A stretch of 33,373 nt of DNA, from positions 104,232 through 137,604 of the forward strand of contig NW_003546493.1 in NCBI RefSeq assembly GCF_000090795.2, written 5' to 3'. A program made the position numbers and the translations under genes. This stretch comes from Amphimedon queenslandica (lineage: Eukaryota > Porifera > Demospongiae > Haplosclerida > Niphatidae). Positions 10,201 through 19,340 of the stretch are shown piece by piece; the stretch's first letter is position 1, and every line of letters begins with the position of its first letter. Under the pieces are notes generated by a model that worked only from the letters and a program-made list of their open reading frames with translations, ran no database searches and was not told the origin of the DNA.

Positions 10201-10649
10201 CTACAAAATAAAACTAACACGATACATGCTTATATAATCATAACATCTGTCAAGCCCCATAAATGAACCCGGTTCTGCCATTACCTCTAAAAGCCCACTA
10301 GTTGATTTTCTCAGGGCACCAGCAATGAGACTGCAATCGGTACTAAGAGCCTTGAGTCGACTAAATGTCAAAAGAACACTCAACTCCACCCCTTAAAGAT
10401 GTAATGTAACACAGACGTAAAAGCAAGCAAGTGACTTACATCCATCTTCATTCTCTTTGATCTTGTTTTGAAGGAACTTGTCCCGACTGAGGTTTCTGTC
10501 ACCAAAATAAAACTAGAAGAAAAATAACTTGTAGTAAGGAAACCAGGTCCATTCACCTCTATCTGACGAATAATCTTCTTCTCTAAATCATCAGGCTCAG
10601 AGCTAGAGGTCGAGGCAGAAGGGACATCGTCTCCTGTACTTTCAGCCAT
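7226..10649 (-). CDS. SSB: La protein (Lupus La antigen, SSB)
   Basis: La binds the 3' UUU-OH ends of new RNA polymerase III transcripts, protects them and chaperones tRNA and other small-RNA folding, mainly in the nucleus. Thirteen exons join without a frame break to 430 residues (human La is 408): 10649-10557, 10512-10440, 10391-10285, 9484-9374, 9322-9260, 9207-9163, 9113-9010, 8949-8854, 8086-7939, 7820-7761, 7713-7590, 7540-7475 and 7428-7226. Domains: La motif at about 22-105 (IEFYFGDRNLSRDKFL, then DGWVEL), RRM1 at about 124-200 (RTLYMKGFP), xRRM at about 262-340 with the diagnostic W-x-D-F (W291-F294), and a C-terminal RGG/Arg-Gly stretch at about 364-395 followed by an acidic tail. 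The RGG run replaces the usual basic tail. Introns 3 and 8 (about 800 and 770 bp) hold repeats; the others are short. It shares a promoter with OMA1 copy 1. Confidence 0.96.
8140..8245. mobile_element. Truncated end of a TACCKTAGGG-type inverted-repeat element
   Basis: Inside La intron 8. The sequence from 8140 (TACTGTAGGGTGCC, then a T-run, GAGGGCTATA and a GCGGATTTTTATTTTGC-like stretch) matches the left part of the complete element at 23700-23889. No matching right terminus follows; the homology gives way to the dispersed repeat at about 8245, so this is one end only. Confidence 0.65.
8245..8830. repeat. Tandem copies (about 186 bp) of a dispersed intronic repeat
   Basis: Inside La intron 8. 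The word CTGATAC followed by CATGTACTTATGTT-like sequence recurs at 8382, 8567 and 8755, giving a period of 185-188 bp. Each unit also has GAGCTGATTCCAATCAAA-like sequence and a GAGAATTC-type segment, and two carry a CTGTACTATAGTACAG-like palindrome. Read on the other strand, the units match the large array in ANKIB1 intron 10 (20576-21715). Confidence 0.8.
9640..9730. repeat. Fragment of the dispersed intronic repeat
   Basis: In La intron 3. It contains TTTTCTGATGCATATAAGTG and, further on, GGCCAAAGACCATGTACT, both diagnostic words of the repeat in La intron 8. It is a partial, diverged copy. Confidence 0.55.
9820..10029. mobile_element. TACCGTATAGC-type MITE in La intron 3
   Basis: A 210-bp element starting TACCGTATAGC and ending GCTATACGGTA, with the inverted repeats extending inwards through AAATTT and CTCGA/GGAGG-like sequence. 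The interior repeats TTGGCGAATT and TTTGGC words. It is the same family as 23076-23283 and has no coding capacity. Confidence 0.8.
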
Positions 10650-10742
10650 TACCTACCACGTGGCGAGATCGATTTTTCTCTTGCTGAATCAAATTTTAAA
10701 ACAAGGCGTGGTTTGTTGTTGAGCCCCACCTCTTTAAGATAA
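10650..10742. promoter_or_regulatory. Bidirectional promoter between La and OMA1 copy 1
   Basis: Only 93 bp separate the two divergent start codons. The spacer holds a palindromic E-box CACGTG at 10657-10662, 8 bp upstream of the La ATG, and a GGCGTGGT word that also occurs upstream of OMA1 copy 2. No TATA box is seen. Sharing is inferred from the short distance. Confidence 0.65.
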
Positions 10743-11852
10743 ATGGCGTCCATGACCCCCTCCATGATGGCTAGATCAGCTCGTTTCTTTCACACCACTC
10801 CATCCTTTAGAGCACCCCCCATTTGGCTCTTGACTCCACTAGGAAGATTTGTAGTTGCATTCAGTGCCAGGGCAGCTAGAGCAGTATGGAAACGACTACC
10901 AGAAGCCAGGAAAGTGAAGATAAAAGCTTCACTGAAGAGACAAAGAAAGTACTTTTACGGAGCAGGAAGCCTCTGCCTGGCAGGAGGAGGTGTATACTAT
11001 TTCACTCATTTGGAGTTTGTTCCTCTCACTAAGAGATATCGCTTTATGATGTACTCCAGAGATGATATGTGTCAGTTATTGAAGCAAGAAATGGGGACAG
11101 CAGGGCCTGACAGTGCTCTGAACCTTAAAGCATTAATAGGAGACCAGAAGGTACTACCTGCCGATCACCAGTACTATAATACTGTCATCCCACTCGTTAG
11201 ACAGATAGTAACACACAACTCCTGGTGTGAGAGAGTCAATGATATACACTGGAAGATAACCATAGTTGATAATCCAGAGTTAGTTAATGCAGTGAGCTTA
11301 CCCACTGGCGATATTGTGATATTTTCTGGAATGCTAAATGCCTGCCATAATATAGATGAAGCTAGTTTAATGCTCAGCCATGAAATGGCTCACATTATTC
11401 TTGATCACGGAGTTGAGACCTTTAGTCACTCTGGCCTAGTCTCTATGCTTAAACTAGTTTGTATTGCTGCTATATGGTTCTTCATTCCAAATGATTTAAT
11501 ATCATTCTTTACTCACAAACTCTTCAATGGAACAGTTACAATACTATCCAACAATCGCTACAGTCGTAAGCTTGAGATGGAAGCTGATCAGGTAGGGCTA
11601 CTGCTAGCATCAAAGGCTTGCTTCAATCCTGAGAGAGCCATTAAACTTTGGAAGCACTTACCAATGTTTAATGAATCAGACACTGTTCAGGAATACTTTC
11701 AAACTCATCCATGCAACGAGAGGAGGTTCATGATACTGCAGTCACTTCTACCTCAAGCTAAGGAGCTGCACAGTTCTGGTCAGTGTGAGTCACGGATGAA
11801 GAAAGAAATGAAAGCATTTTCTGCATCCTTGGCAAAGTTAATCGGATTTTAA
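10743..11852 (+). CDS. OMA1: OMA1 mitochondrial metalloendopeptidase, copy 1
   Basis: Peptidase family M48 protein of 369 residues in one exon. OMA1 sits in the mitochondrial inner membrane and, on loss of membrane potential, cleaves OPA1 (and DELE1 in vertebrates). Visible features: an Arg-rich, Ser-rich N-terminus typical of a mitochondrial presequence (about 1-50), a membrane segment at about 70-90 (YGAGSLCLAGGGVYYF), the zinc motif H213-E-M-A-H217, the third-ligand motif E278-M-E-A-D282, and a second hydrophobic stretch between them (about 230-250). All catalytic residues are present. It is shorter than human OMA1 (524 residues), mostly at the N-terminus. The lack of introns contrasts with the intron-rich neighbours. 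It is strongly similar to copy 2 at 12434, so the pair arose by tandem duplication. Confidence 0.95.
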   Translation: MASMTPSMMARSARFFHTTPSFRAPPIWLLTPLGRFVVAFSARAARAVWKRLPEARKVKIKASLKRQRKYFYGAGSLCLAGGGVYYFTHLEFVPLTKRYRFMMYSRDDMCQLLKQEMGTAGPDSALNLKALIGDQKVLPADHQYYNTVIPLVRQIVTHNSWCERVNDIHWKITIVDNPELVNAVSLPTGDIVIFSGMLNACHNIDEASLMLSHEMAHIILDHGVETFSHSGLVSMLKLVCIAAIWFFIPNDLISFFTHKLFNGTVTILSNNRYSRKLEMEADQVGLLLASKACFNPERAIKLWKHLPMFNESDTVQEYFQTHPCNERRFMILQSLLPQAKELHSSGQCESRMKKEMKAFSASLAKLIGF

Positions 11853-12065
11853 CACAATATTTGCATGTAGTTTGTGAGTGGCATTTTTAATTCTTATTGT
11901 GCACACATGCATGTAGCACAAGTATTTACATGTACATGTAATTTTTATCTGAATTATTATTTTATTTCTTGCTGTATTCATAACAGCACCATGTTTATTT
12001 ATATAACGTTTATAATCATTAGTTATTACAAAAGATGATAATGTTAAACATGTAACTTAAAATAA

Positions 12066-12207
12066 TTAATGCATATATCCTGTAGCAAAGAAACTGCCTC
12101 CACCATCAGTGCTAAAGTGAAGGGCATTCCGCCAAATCCAATTGGTCCACCATCAAACGGTGAACGACCAGCAAAGAATGTTGAAAATATGTCAGCAGCA
12201 TCAATAT
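12066..12207 (-). pseudogene. Decayed copy of DNAJC7 last exon
   Basis: The minus strand matches DNAJC7 exon 12 (13935-14092) closely, including [14 protein letters not shown] and the former splice acceptor side, but has a 15-bp deletion in the Gly/Phe-rich part and a 1-bp deletion (near 12113) that shifts the frame before the original stop. Flanking similarity extends both ways, to about 11990 and about 12280. No other DNAJC7 exon is nearby. It is a relic carried by the duplication that made the second OMA1 gene. Confidence 0.9.
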
Positions 12208-12433
12208 CTAAAAAATGAGAGGAGAGAGAATTGCATGTACATGTTGACCACACTAATCCCACCACTCTGAAATTTAAAACGCTAAATTTTTTTGTACCAT
12301 GTAATAAATTAATTAATTCAATGATTTACAATGAATTTTAATCATTAATCTAATTTAAAGGGCGTGGTCTATTTTACGAACCCCTCCGCAGCGCTGATCA
12401 GCTGAGTCCGCTCCAGGGCCCTCCTCCTTAAAG
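12208..12433. promoter_or_regulatory. Upstream region of OMA1 copy 2
   Basis: The first part (to about 12280) is former DNAJC7 intron sequence carried by the duplication. The last 75 bp are GC-rich for this window and contain GGCGTGGT at 12361-12368 and CTCCTTAAAG just before the ATG, similar to words upstream of OMA1 copy 1. Copy 2 therefore does not share the La-side promoter. Promoter activity is inferred. Confidence 0.4.
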
Positions 12434-13594
12434 ATGGCGTCCATCACCTGCTCCATGCTAGTTAGATCAGCTCGTTTCTTTCATACCACTCCATCCTTTA
12501 GAGCGCCCCCCATTTGGCTCTTCACTCAAACAGGAACATTTGTAGTTGCATTCAGTGCCAGGGCAGCTAGAGAAGTATGGAAACGACTACCAGAAGCCAG
12601 GAAGGTGAAGATAAAAGCTTCACTGAAGAGACAGAGAAAATACTTTTACGGAGCTGGAAGCCTCTTCCTGGCAGGAGGAGGAGTATACTATTTCACTCAT
12701 TTGGAGTTTGTTCCTCTCACTAAGAGATATCGCTTTATGATGTACTCCAGAGATGATAGGTGTCAGTTATTGAAGCAGGAAATGGGGACAGTGGGGCCTG
12801 ACAATGCTCTGAACCTTAAAACATTAAATTTTATAGGAGACCATAAGGTACTACCAGCCAGCCACCAGTACTATACCAATATTGTCTTCCCACTCGTTAG
12901 GCAGATAGTAACACACAACTCCTGGTGTGAGGGGATCACTGATATAGACTGGAGGATAACCATAGTTGATAATCCAGAGTCAAAGAACATAGCGAGCTTA
13001 CCCACTGGTGATATCATTATATATTCTGGAATGCTAAATGCCTGTCATAATATAGATGAAGCTAGTTTAATGCTCAGCCACGAAATGGCTCACATTATTC
13101 TTAATCATGCAGCTGAGGACTCCAGTTACTCTCATCTAGTCTCTATGCTTAAACTGGTTTGTATTGCTGCTATATGGTTCTTCATTCCAAGTGTCTTAGT
13201 ATCATTCTTCACTCATGTAGTCTTCAATAAAACTAAAATATTGTCCAGCTATTACTTCAGGCGTAAGCGTGAGATAGAAGCTGATCAGGTAGGGCTACTG
13301 TTAGCATCAAAGGCTTGCTTCAATCCTGAGAGAGCCATTAAACTTTGGAAGCACTTACCTAAGTCTGATGTATCTGCACTATCTGACACTGTGAAGGAAT
13401 ATTTTCGGGTCCATCCATGCAATGAGAGGAGGTTCATGATACTGCAGTCACTTCTACCTCAAGCTGAGGAGCTGCACAGTTCTGGTCAGTGTGAGTCACA
13501 GATCAAGAAAGAAATGGAAGCATTTTCTGCATCCTTTGCAAAGTTAATCAAACGCAATATTATTTACACTAATAAGTTTGGGTCGCATTTTTAA
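12434..13594 (+). CDS. OMA1: OMA1 mitochondrial metalloendopeptidase, copy 2
   Basis: An intact single-exon paralogue of the 10743-11852 gene, 386 residues. It keeps the basic, Ser-rich presequence-like N-terminus, the membrane segment at about 70-90, the zinc motif H216-E-M-A-H220 and E280-I-E-A-D284. Differences from copy 1 cluster after the zinc motif (about 221-275) and at the C-terminus, where copy 2 runs on by 13 residues (ending NKFGSHF). Small in-frame insertions (for example NF near residue 135 and SALSD near 315) keep the frame, so purifying selection is likely. Which copy does the usual OMA1 job cannot be told from sequence. Confidence 0.94.
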   Translation: MASITCSMLVRSARFFHTTPSFRAPPIWLFTQTGTFVVAFSARAAREVWKRLPEARKVKIKASLKRQRKYFYGAGSLFLAGGGVYYFTHLEFVPLTKRYRFMMYSRDDRCQLLKQEMGTVGPDNALNLKTLNFIGDHKVLPASHQYYTNIVFPLVRQIVTHNSWCEGITDIDWRITIVDNPESKNIASLPTGDIIIYSGMLNACHNIDEASLMLSHEMAHIILNHAAEDSSYSHLVSMLKLVCIAAIWFFIPSVLVSFFTHVVFNKTKILSSYYFRRKREIEADQVGLLLASKACFNPERAIKLWKHLPKSDVSALSDTVKEYFRVHPCNERRFMILQSLLPQAEELHSSGQCESQIKKEMEAFSASFAKLIKRNIIYTNKFGSHF

Positions 13595-13934
13595 TTCTTA
13601 CTGTGCACATATACATGTAGCACAAGTATTTACATGTACGTGTAGATTGTATCTAAGTTACTAGACATTTAGGGGCAGGCATGAACTATCGATTGTAAAA
13701 TAAAATCTTTAAAAAATGATTCTAATCTAGTTCCAAAGAGAAGAAAAACATTCATCCCTCTCGTTTCAAGACCATTACTTGTATTATTTATTTCCTGTTG
13801 TCTTGTGACAAGAGTGCTTGTGATCATAATCATTTTCAGCAACACTGTGTTTATTTATATAACATTTAATACTGAATAATAATATTATTAGTTATTACAA
13901 AAGATGATAATGTTAAACATGTAACTTAAAATAA
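13595..13934. other. Spacer between converging OMA1 copy 2 and DNAJC7
   Basis: About 340 bp. Both ends match the spacer after OMA1 copy 1 (GCACAAGTATTTACATGTAC near 13620, and the AGTTATTACAAAAGATGATAATG block near 13890). The middle, about 13650-13840, has no counterpart there and is either an insertion here or a deletion there. No gene is seen. Confidence 0.6.
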
Positions 13935-16900
13935 TTAATGTGTATATCCTGTAGTAAAGAAATTGCCTCCACCATCAGTGCTGAAAGTGAAGGGCATTCC
14001 CCCAAATCCAAATGGTCCACCACCAAAAGGACCCCCTCCAAATGGTGAACCACCAGCAAAGAATGTTGAAAATATGTCAGCAGCATCAATATCTAAAGTG
14101 AGAGAGAATTACATGTATAGTACATGTTGATCACAGTTACCAGACTAATCACACCATTCTGAAATTATTTTAAACAATTAATGTACCATGTAATGGGACC
14201 ACATGACATACATAAATGTATAAGTATTAAGTACAAAAATGGCAAAGTTATTAATTTTTACATTTCTGAATGTACATCATGCTTTTATGCTGAATTATTA
14301 TTATTGCTATATATTAAAACCACAGAAGCAATCAAGTACTTACCAATTCCTCCTTCAAGATCTTCTCCAGTGTCATAGCGTCTTCTCTTCTTAGGGTCAG
14401 TCAGAACGGAATAAGCTTCACTCACATCTTTAAACTTCACCTCTTCTGCTTCACGTACCTCTGGTTCGGCAGTCGAATGACGATCTAAAATAAAAAAATA
14501 AACATGAAAACCAATGTTAACAGCTAATAAAAAAAATAATTTGTAAAACATCAAATTTATTTTCACCTGGATGATGTAATAAAGCTTTTTTCCTGTAAGC
14601 CTTCTTAATCTGGTCATCATTGGCATCCTTTTCTATGCCTAGTATTTTATAGTAGTCCTTCCTTTGGCTCATTTTCAGTTTTTTCTCGGCATCTTTAAGA
14701 GCTCTCTTGTTTTCACTAGTACTGTCCAACTCCATTACTTTCTTCCAGTCACGCACACACTCTTCATGCTGTTCATTTAATTGATATCTACAGGAGAGAA
14801 GAGACTGCAGTGAAATGCATATTTCAAATGTTACTGCTGATTACTAAATTACCCAGCAGATATATACATGTATGTACTGTATGTGTACATATTCCAAATG
14901 TTACTATTACTCTACCAGTGAAAATTACCCAACAGCTGCTACACACACAGCAGCCAGTATGCATACTTTAATCAGTGCTATAGCTATAAAGCTACATGCA
15001 TGTACAGTATAGTGGACTACATGGAAGCTAGCCAATAGTTAAAAACAATAAAATGTATTTATGTCCTCTTGATAACATTCTTACATTACATGCATTCATA
15101 TGTACAGTTGATAGTTGTGGTCATAGCATTATGTAATACAAAACCAAATTGTGTGTCTTTGATCAATTATATTTCCTTCTCCCTCCATCCCCCTCTATCT
15201 TACGATGTAGCTCGTCTTTGATAAGCTTTCACATATTTCTCATCAAGTTCAATGGCTTGCGTACAATCGTCAATACTCTCCGTTAGTTTTCCCAGTTTTT
15301 GTGAGGCCAGTGCTCTATTGCAGTAGAGTTTAGCATTGGTTGCTCTGTTGTAGGGATCGATCTGAAGTGCGTCACTATAAATTTCGTATGCTTCTTGATA
15401 GGAGCCACTTTTGTATGCCGTGTTCCCTTCCTCTTTCTTCTTTAATAACTCTTTAGAACGCTGAGAGAGAGAGGGGGGGGGGGGGGGAAAAAAAATTGAG
15501 TAAAAATGATGATAGTAAAAAATAATTTTTTAATACACAGCTCACCTTTCTAAACTGAAATGCTTTTTTATGATCAGGATCACGTTTTAGTACATTCATT
15601 AAAAACTGATGAGCTTTGTCTGTTTGGTCCTATCACATATTAATAAATAAAAAATAGGACAGACCATTAATACTTGATAGTATAGGGCGAGGGCTTTGAC
15701 ATAAATAGCATCAGAATTGTTATTGTTTTCTCTGAGTAAGTCACTATTATTTTAGAAAAAAAATACATTTTTGTAAAAATTATAATTGGGCAACAAATTG
15801 TGGCTTTGAATCAGTGACATTTATTATTTTTCAAAACATACTTGCATAGGACAACAGCATCGTCTAAACGTCCATGTTTAGCCAATGCTTCAGCTTTCAG
15901 TGTTCTAAATCTTGTACAGGAAGGAGATACAGCTAGACACTGGTCCAAACTGAAAATACACTAAAAGAGAAAGAGACAGAGAGCAAAAGACAGAAGAAAA
16001 AAGATTATACAAAATAAAATTATTATTATGAACAAAACTTACTTCTCTGAATTTGCTTTTGTCAAATTCTTGTTCTGCTCTTGTAAGATAATGTATCATG
16101 CTTTCACACTGTTTCTTCTACACACACACAAACTTTAAATACACAATTACCAACAATCCTCCTACAATACCTCTTCCTTAGCTTGCGAGTTCCCAGGCTG
16201 GATCATTAATACTTTATCGTAATAATCAGTAGAGAGTGAGGGGTTACCCATCATCATGTGACATTTGGCTGCTCTAAGGTAGCCCTTTACAAAGTTTGGG
16301 TCTAGTTTGATGGCCATTTGAGCATCCTCCAGGGCCCTCTGGTGATGACCGAGCATCATGTAAGCTGCTGATCTGTTGCCATAGTAACTAGCCTGATCTG
16401 GAGCATGATCTAGAGATAATTAATTTTTTTTAATTAAAAGTTTGTTAATTGCTCTAAACAATTGTTATTATTTCATCCTTTGGGACTAATTAATATCAAA
16501 GCATAAGTAATCTCTGAAGTAAATCCTGGTTATACATGTTAATTAAAGGGACACATTCATGGAAGCATGCCATCTTGAAAAAGTGGCCCAGTTTTCAAGA
16601 TGACATCATTAATAACTATTCATAATGTGTAGCTGTGCCCTTAAACATTAAGGCAAAATGGCTGCTTGAGTGGCTACTTGTAAATGTTCCTGGTGTTTCT
16701 TCACTAAAAAAAAGAATGTCTTGGGGAGGTAAAAGAGCTAATGTTGGTAGAAAGAAGTGTTCTACAGATGCCTACTCAGTTCTATGCCTGATTGCTCTGT
16801 CTCTACTCTCTACACATGTCTAAACACGTGTTATAACTATTAATTAATAATCTGCTACATGCCCAATTTTATGTTTCCTCCCTCTACAGTGACGTGTGCA

Positions 16901-17419
16901 TCTATTTCCGTGAACGTTTCCCTTTTAATTATACATGTCAATATAGTACTGACCCCATAGCTAAGGAGTGGTTTGGCTAATGACTATGATAATTATTTTA
17001 ATTTTGTACTACCCACATTTTCAGCAACCACGCCCTCTTATAAATCTTAGAGTAAGGGTTTCATTTCCCTGATTTCAGTGCCAAATACAATTATCATTAA
17101 ATCATGTGTATACATGTGTACTGTAGTTTTACCGATTGCCGTTGAATAGAGTCTCACTGCTAACTGGTAGTTTTTGGCCTTGTACGCTTCATTTCCATCA
17201 GTCTTGAGCTTTTCAGCTGACCTAAAATGATACAAAATATGACTTTCATAAAGAGAGGGAGGATTCGTTACTCAGGGTTTCTCTCGGGTTCACATTCCAT
17301 GGAATCGCCGGCGTCTCCATTCATTTCACCTACCCTAAAGACAAGAACAGTAACCTAATGAGTAAATAGTGACGGATACATTACTGAGGGTCACTTGAAA
17401 AGTCACTGTCAACATCCAT
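13935..17419 (-). CDS. DNAJC7: DnaJ homologue subfamily C member 7 (TPR2)
   Basis: A cytosolic co-chaperone that binds HSP70 and HSP90 through TPR repeats and stimulates HSP70 through its J domain. Twelve exons join in frame to 516 residues (human 494): 17419-17385, 17334-17272, 17221-17133, 16409-16171, 16117-16043, 15960-15842, 15743-15674, 15629-15546, 15460-15204, 14787-14567, 14484-14344 and 14092-13935. An acidic N-terminus ([10 protein letters not shown]) precedes TPR repeats over about 34-340, for example [33 protein letters not shown] and [16 protein letters not shown]. The J domain spans about 388-455 ([12 protein letters not shown]) with the HPD motif at 416-418, split by an intron after its proline codon plus one base. 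A Gly/Phe-rich tail ends in GYTH. Exon 12 is duplicated as a relic at 12066-12207. The promoter is shared with ANKIB1. Confidence 0.96.
14788..15203. other. DNAJC7 intron 9, nothing recognised
   Basis: About 416 bp of AT-rich sequence with a few TACATGTA and TGTATGTACTGTATG words near 14870-14890. I see no inverted-repeat element, RNA gene or open frame of note. Confidence 0.5.
16410..17132. other. DNAJC7 intron 3 with a short perfect hairpin
   Basis: A 723-bp intron. It contains an 11-bp perfect inverted repeat, CATCTTGAAAA at 16571-16581 and TTTTCAAGATG at 16592-16602, with a 10-base loop. Weak AAAGGGACACA/TGTGCCCTT words flank it (16546 and about 16633), which may be the degraded ends of a small inverted-repeat element. 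The rest is AT-rich and unassigned. Confidence 0.5.
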
Positions 17420-17584
17420 GTTTGATTAGTTAGGGTAGGGAAGAGTGAATAACAGAATGAGGGAAGAGAGAAGTTTCTAGATCTAGAAGCTTCTAATTAA
17501 TGCACATTATTCTATAAACCACACCCCTTACCACGCCCACAAGTAGACCATACCTACTACTCCACCCACCAATGGCTGAAAGCA
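17420..17584. promoter_or_regulatory. Bidirectional promoter between DNAJC7 and ANKIB1
   Basis: 165 bp between divergent start codons. It contains a heat-shock-element-like block (17470-17493), CCACGCCC and CACACCCC boxes (about 17520-17540) and CCAAT at 17569-17573. No TATA box is evident. Shared use is inferred from spacing. Confidence 0.65.
17470..17493. promoter_or_regulatory. Heat-shock-element-like block
   Basis: The 24 bases hold GAAGTTTC (17470-17477), then TAGAT (third unit, imperfect) and GAAGCTTC (17486-17493), that is, two inverted nGAAn pairs plus a degenerate unit, with one base of offset between the two halves. HSF trimers bind arrays of alternating GAA/TTC units. It lies 51-74 bp upstream of the DNAJC7 start, a gene for an HSP70/HSP90 co-chaperone. 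Function is inferred. Confidence 0.5.
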
Positions 17585-19287
17585 ATGGGGAACTCCGAAA
17601 GTCGTTTTCGTGAGGCTGTGAGACAAGGCGATCACGCCAAAGCTGAATTCATCTTCTACAACAAGAAGTTACTGAGAGATAATGTGGACCCCAAGCAGCC
17701 CTGCTACCAGGACGGCGGTAGTATCCTCCATTACGCAGCAAGACACGCGATGATGCCTCTCTACGGCCACTTTCTTGAGAACGGTCAAGTGAGCCCACTC
17801 ATACAGGACAACTATGGACAGAACTGCCTGCATCTTGTATGCAGTAAAGGGTCTGATCCTGATCTAAGATACGACATGCTTGATCTGACACTTAAAAATA
17901 CATTTGTATCAGGTGCTCTTACAAGATCTGTATCAACAGCTGATCATGTAAGTGATTCTGATCTATTTAAGATAATGCATACACGGATACATTAGGGATG
18001 CAATGAGTTGGTACATGCATGTGTTATTGATTAGTTCACATAAAAGGATAAAGTTTTTGAAACTGTTTGGCCTGTATGTGGTACACCTATTCACACAATG
18101 TATAAATAAAGTTTAATGTTTTAGTCCACCATGATTGGACAAAATTTTATTCACCGATAGATAATTATTATACATTTTGTGTCTCTATCGGATTTCTTTG
18201 TGAAATAATCATTGTCAAATTTAAATATGACGTAATGAATTTCAAAATTCCTTGAAATAACTTTGTTTTTCCTTTTATAGTTTCGTATATAAAAATTTTA
18301 CTTTCAAATTCTACTATAGTCTTGTTACTATTTTTCTAACCATTTGTAGTATGGTAACACTCCATTACACTATGCCTGTCAGTTTGGATTACAGAAATGC
18401 GTACAGGTATATTATATATAGATTTGATAATATTTACTGTATGTTTTAAAAGTAAGGGAATTGCCCCATTCTATCATCTCTTATTACTAAAGTACACAAC
18501 GTAAAGCATATTCAGTTCCCTTTTATTCTTTGTTAGTTGCTTGTTGATTCTAAAGCTGATCTCTCTGTTACTAATACTGATGGGAAGACTCCTGTTGATT
18601 TAGCCATTGATCACAATCATGAAGCTATAGCTAAGAAATTAGAGACACGCATTGTATTTGCTGTAAGTATTTAACACTAATCCAATGGCACACGAATGTG
18701 GAGAGTAGCAGCCAATTATGATTTGTAGTGGGAGGTATACACCTCACTGAGCTTAATTATACAGGCTCATATCAGTCATATGTATGCGTACAATGATACT
18801 ACAATCAAGAGTATACATACATGTATGTTATTTGAGATTGTATATTTACTATTGACAAGCATGGGCCAAAGTAAAGGGTCGTGGGCCAAATTTTGCCAAA
18901 AATGACTAGTAGAGAATTCTCCATTTTGATAATTTTTTGATACACATAAATGCATGGTAGATTATTTTACTGTTATAATTAGTACTTCTTTGTCCTTTTT
19001 CTCTTACCACCTGTTTTCCTATTCATTTCCATCTTCATCTCAGCCCATACAGGAGGAAGAGAGTGGTCTAGTCATAGAAATGGATCCAGCTCCAGTGGCA
19101 TCGCCCCAGGACCACGTTGCCATGAAGAATCAAGAGCTAATGAGTTTAAAAGATGAACTGTTGATACAGACATCAGAGTTATTAGGAGTGAGTGTCACTG
19201 TGTATACAATTATATACTTTCAAACGAGTAATTTGTGTATTTGCAGGTTTCACTGTTTATAGCAGAGGCATTGCTAAGAAATTATGG

Positions 19288-19340
<53 letters not shown>

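Noticed and set aside
12044..12265. Open frame of 73 codons on the minus strand as an independent gene
   Set aside because: It is the decayed copy of DNAJC7 exon 12 plus intron, with a 1-bp deletion and no other exon to splice to.
15463..15492. G13/A8 run as a possible G-quadruplex or regulatory site
   Set aside because: It is the polypyrimidine tract of the DNAJC7 exon 9 acceptor read on the other strand; the run length may also be a sequencing artefact.
16375..16388. A second perfect X-box match, GTTGCCATAGTAAC
   Set aside because: It lies within DNAJC7 exon 4 and is explained by the conserved TPR codons for YYGNR. There is no ciliary gene start nearby.
16635..16823. 62-codon plus-strand open frame in DNAJC7 intron 3
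   Set aside because: Composition and lack of any recognised motif fit a chance frame in intronic DNA.
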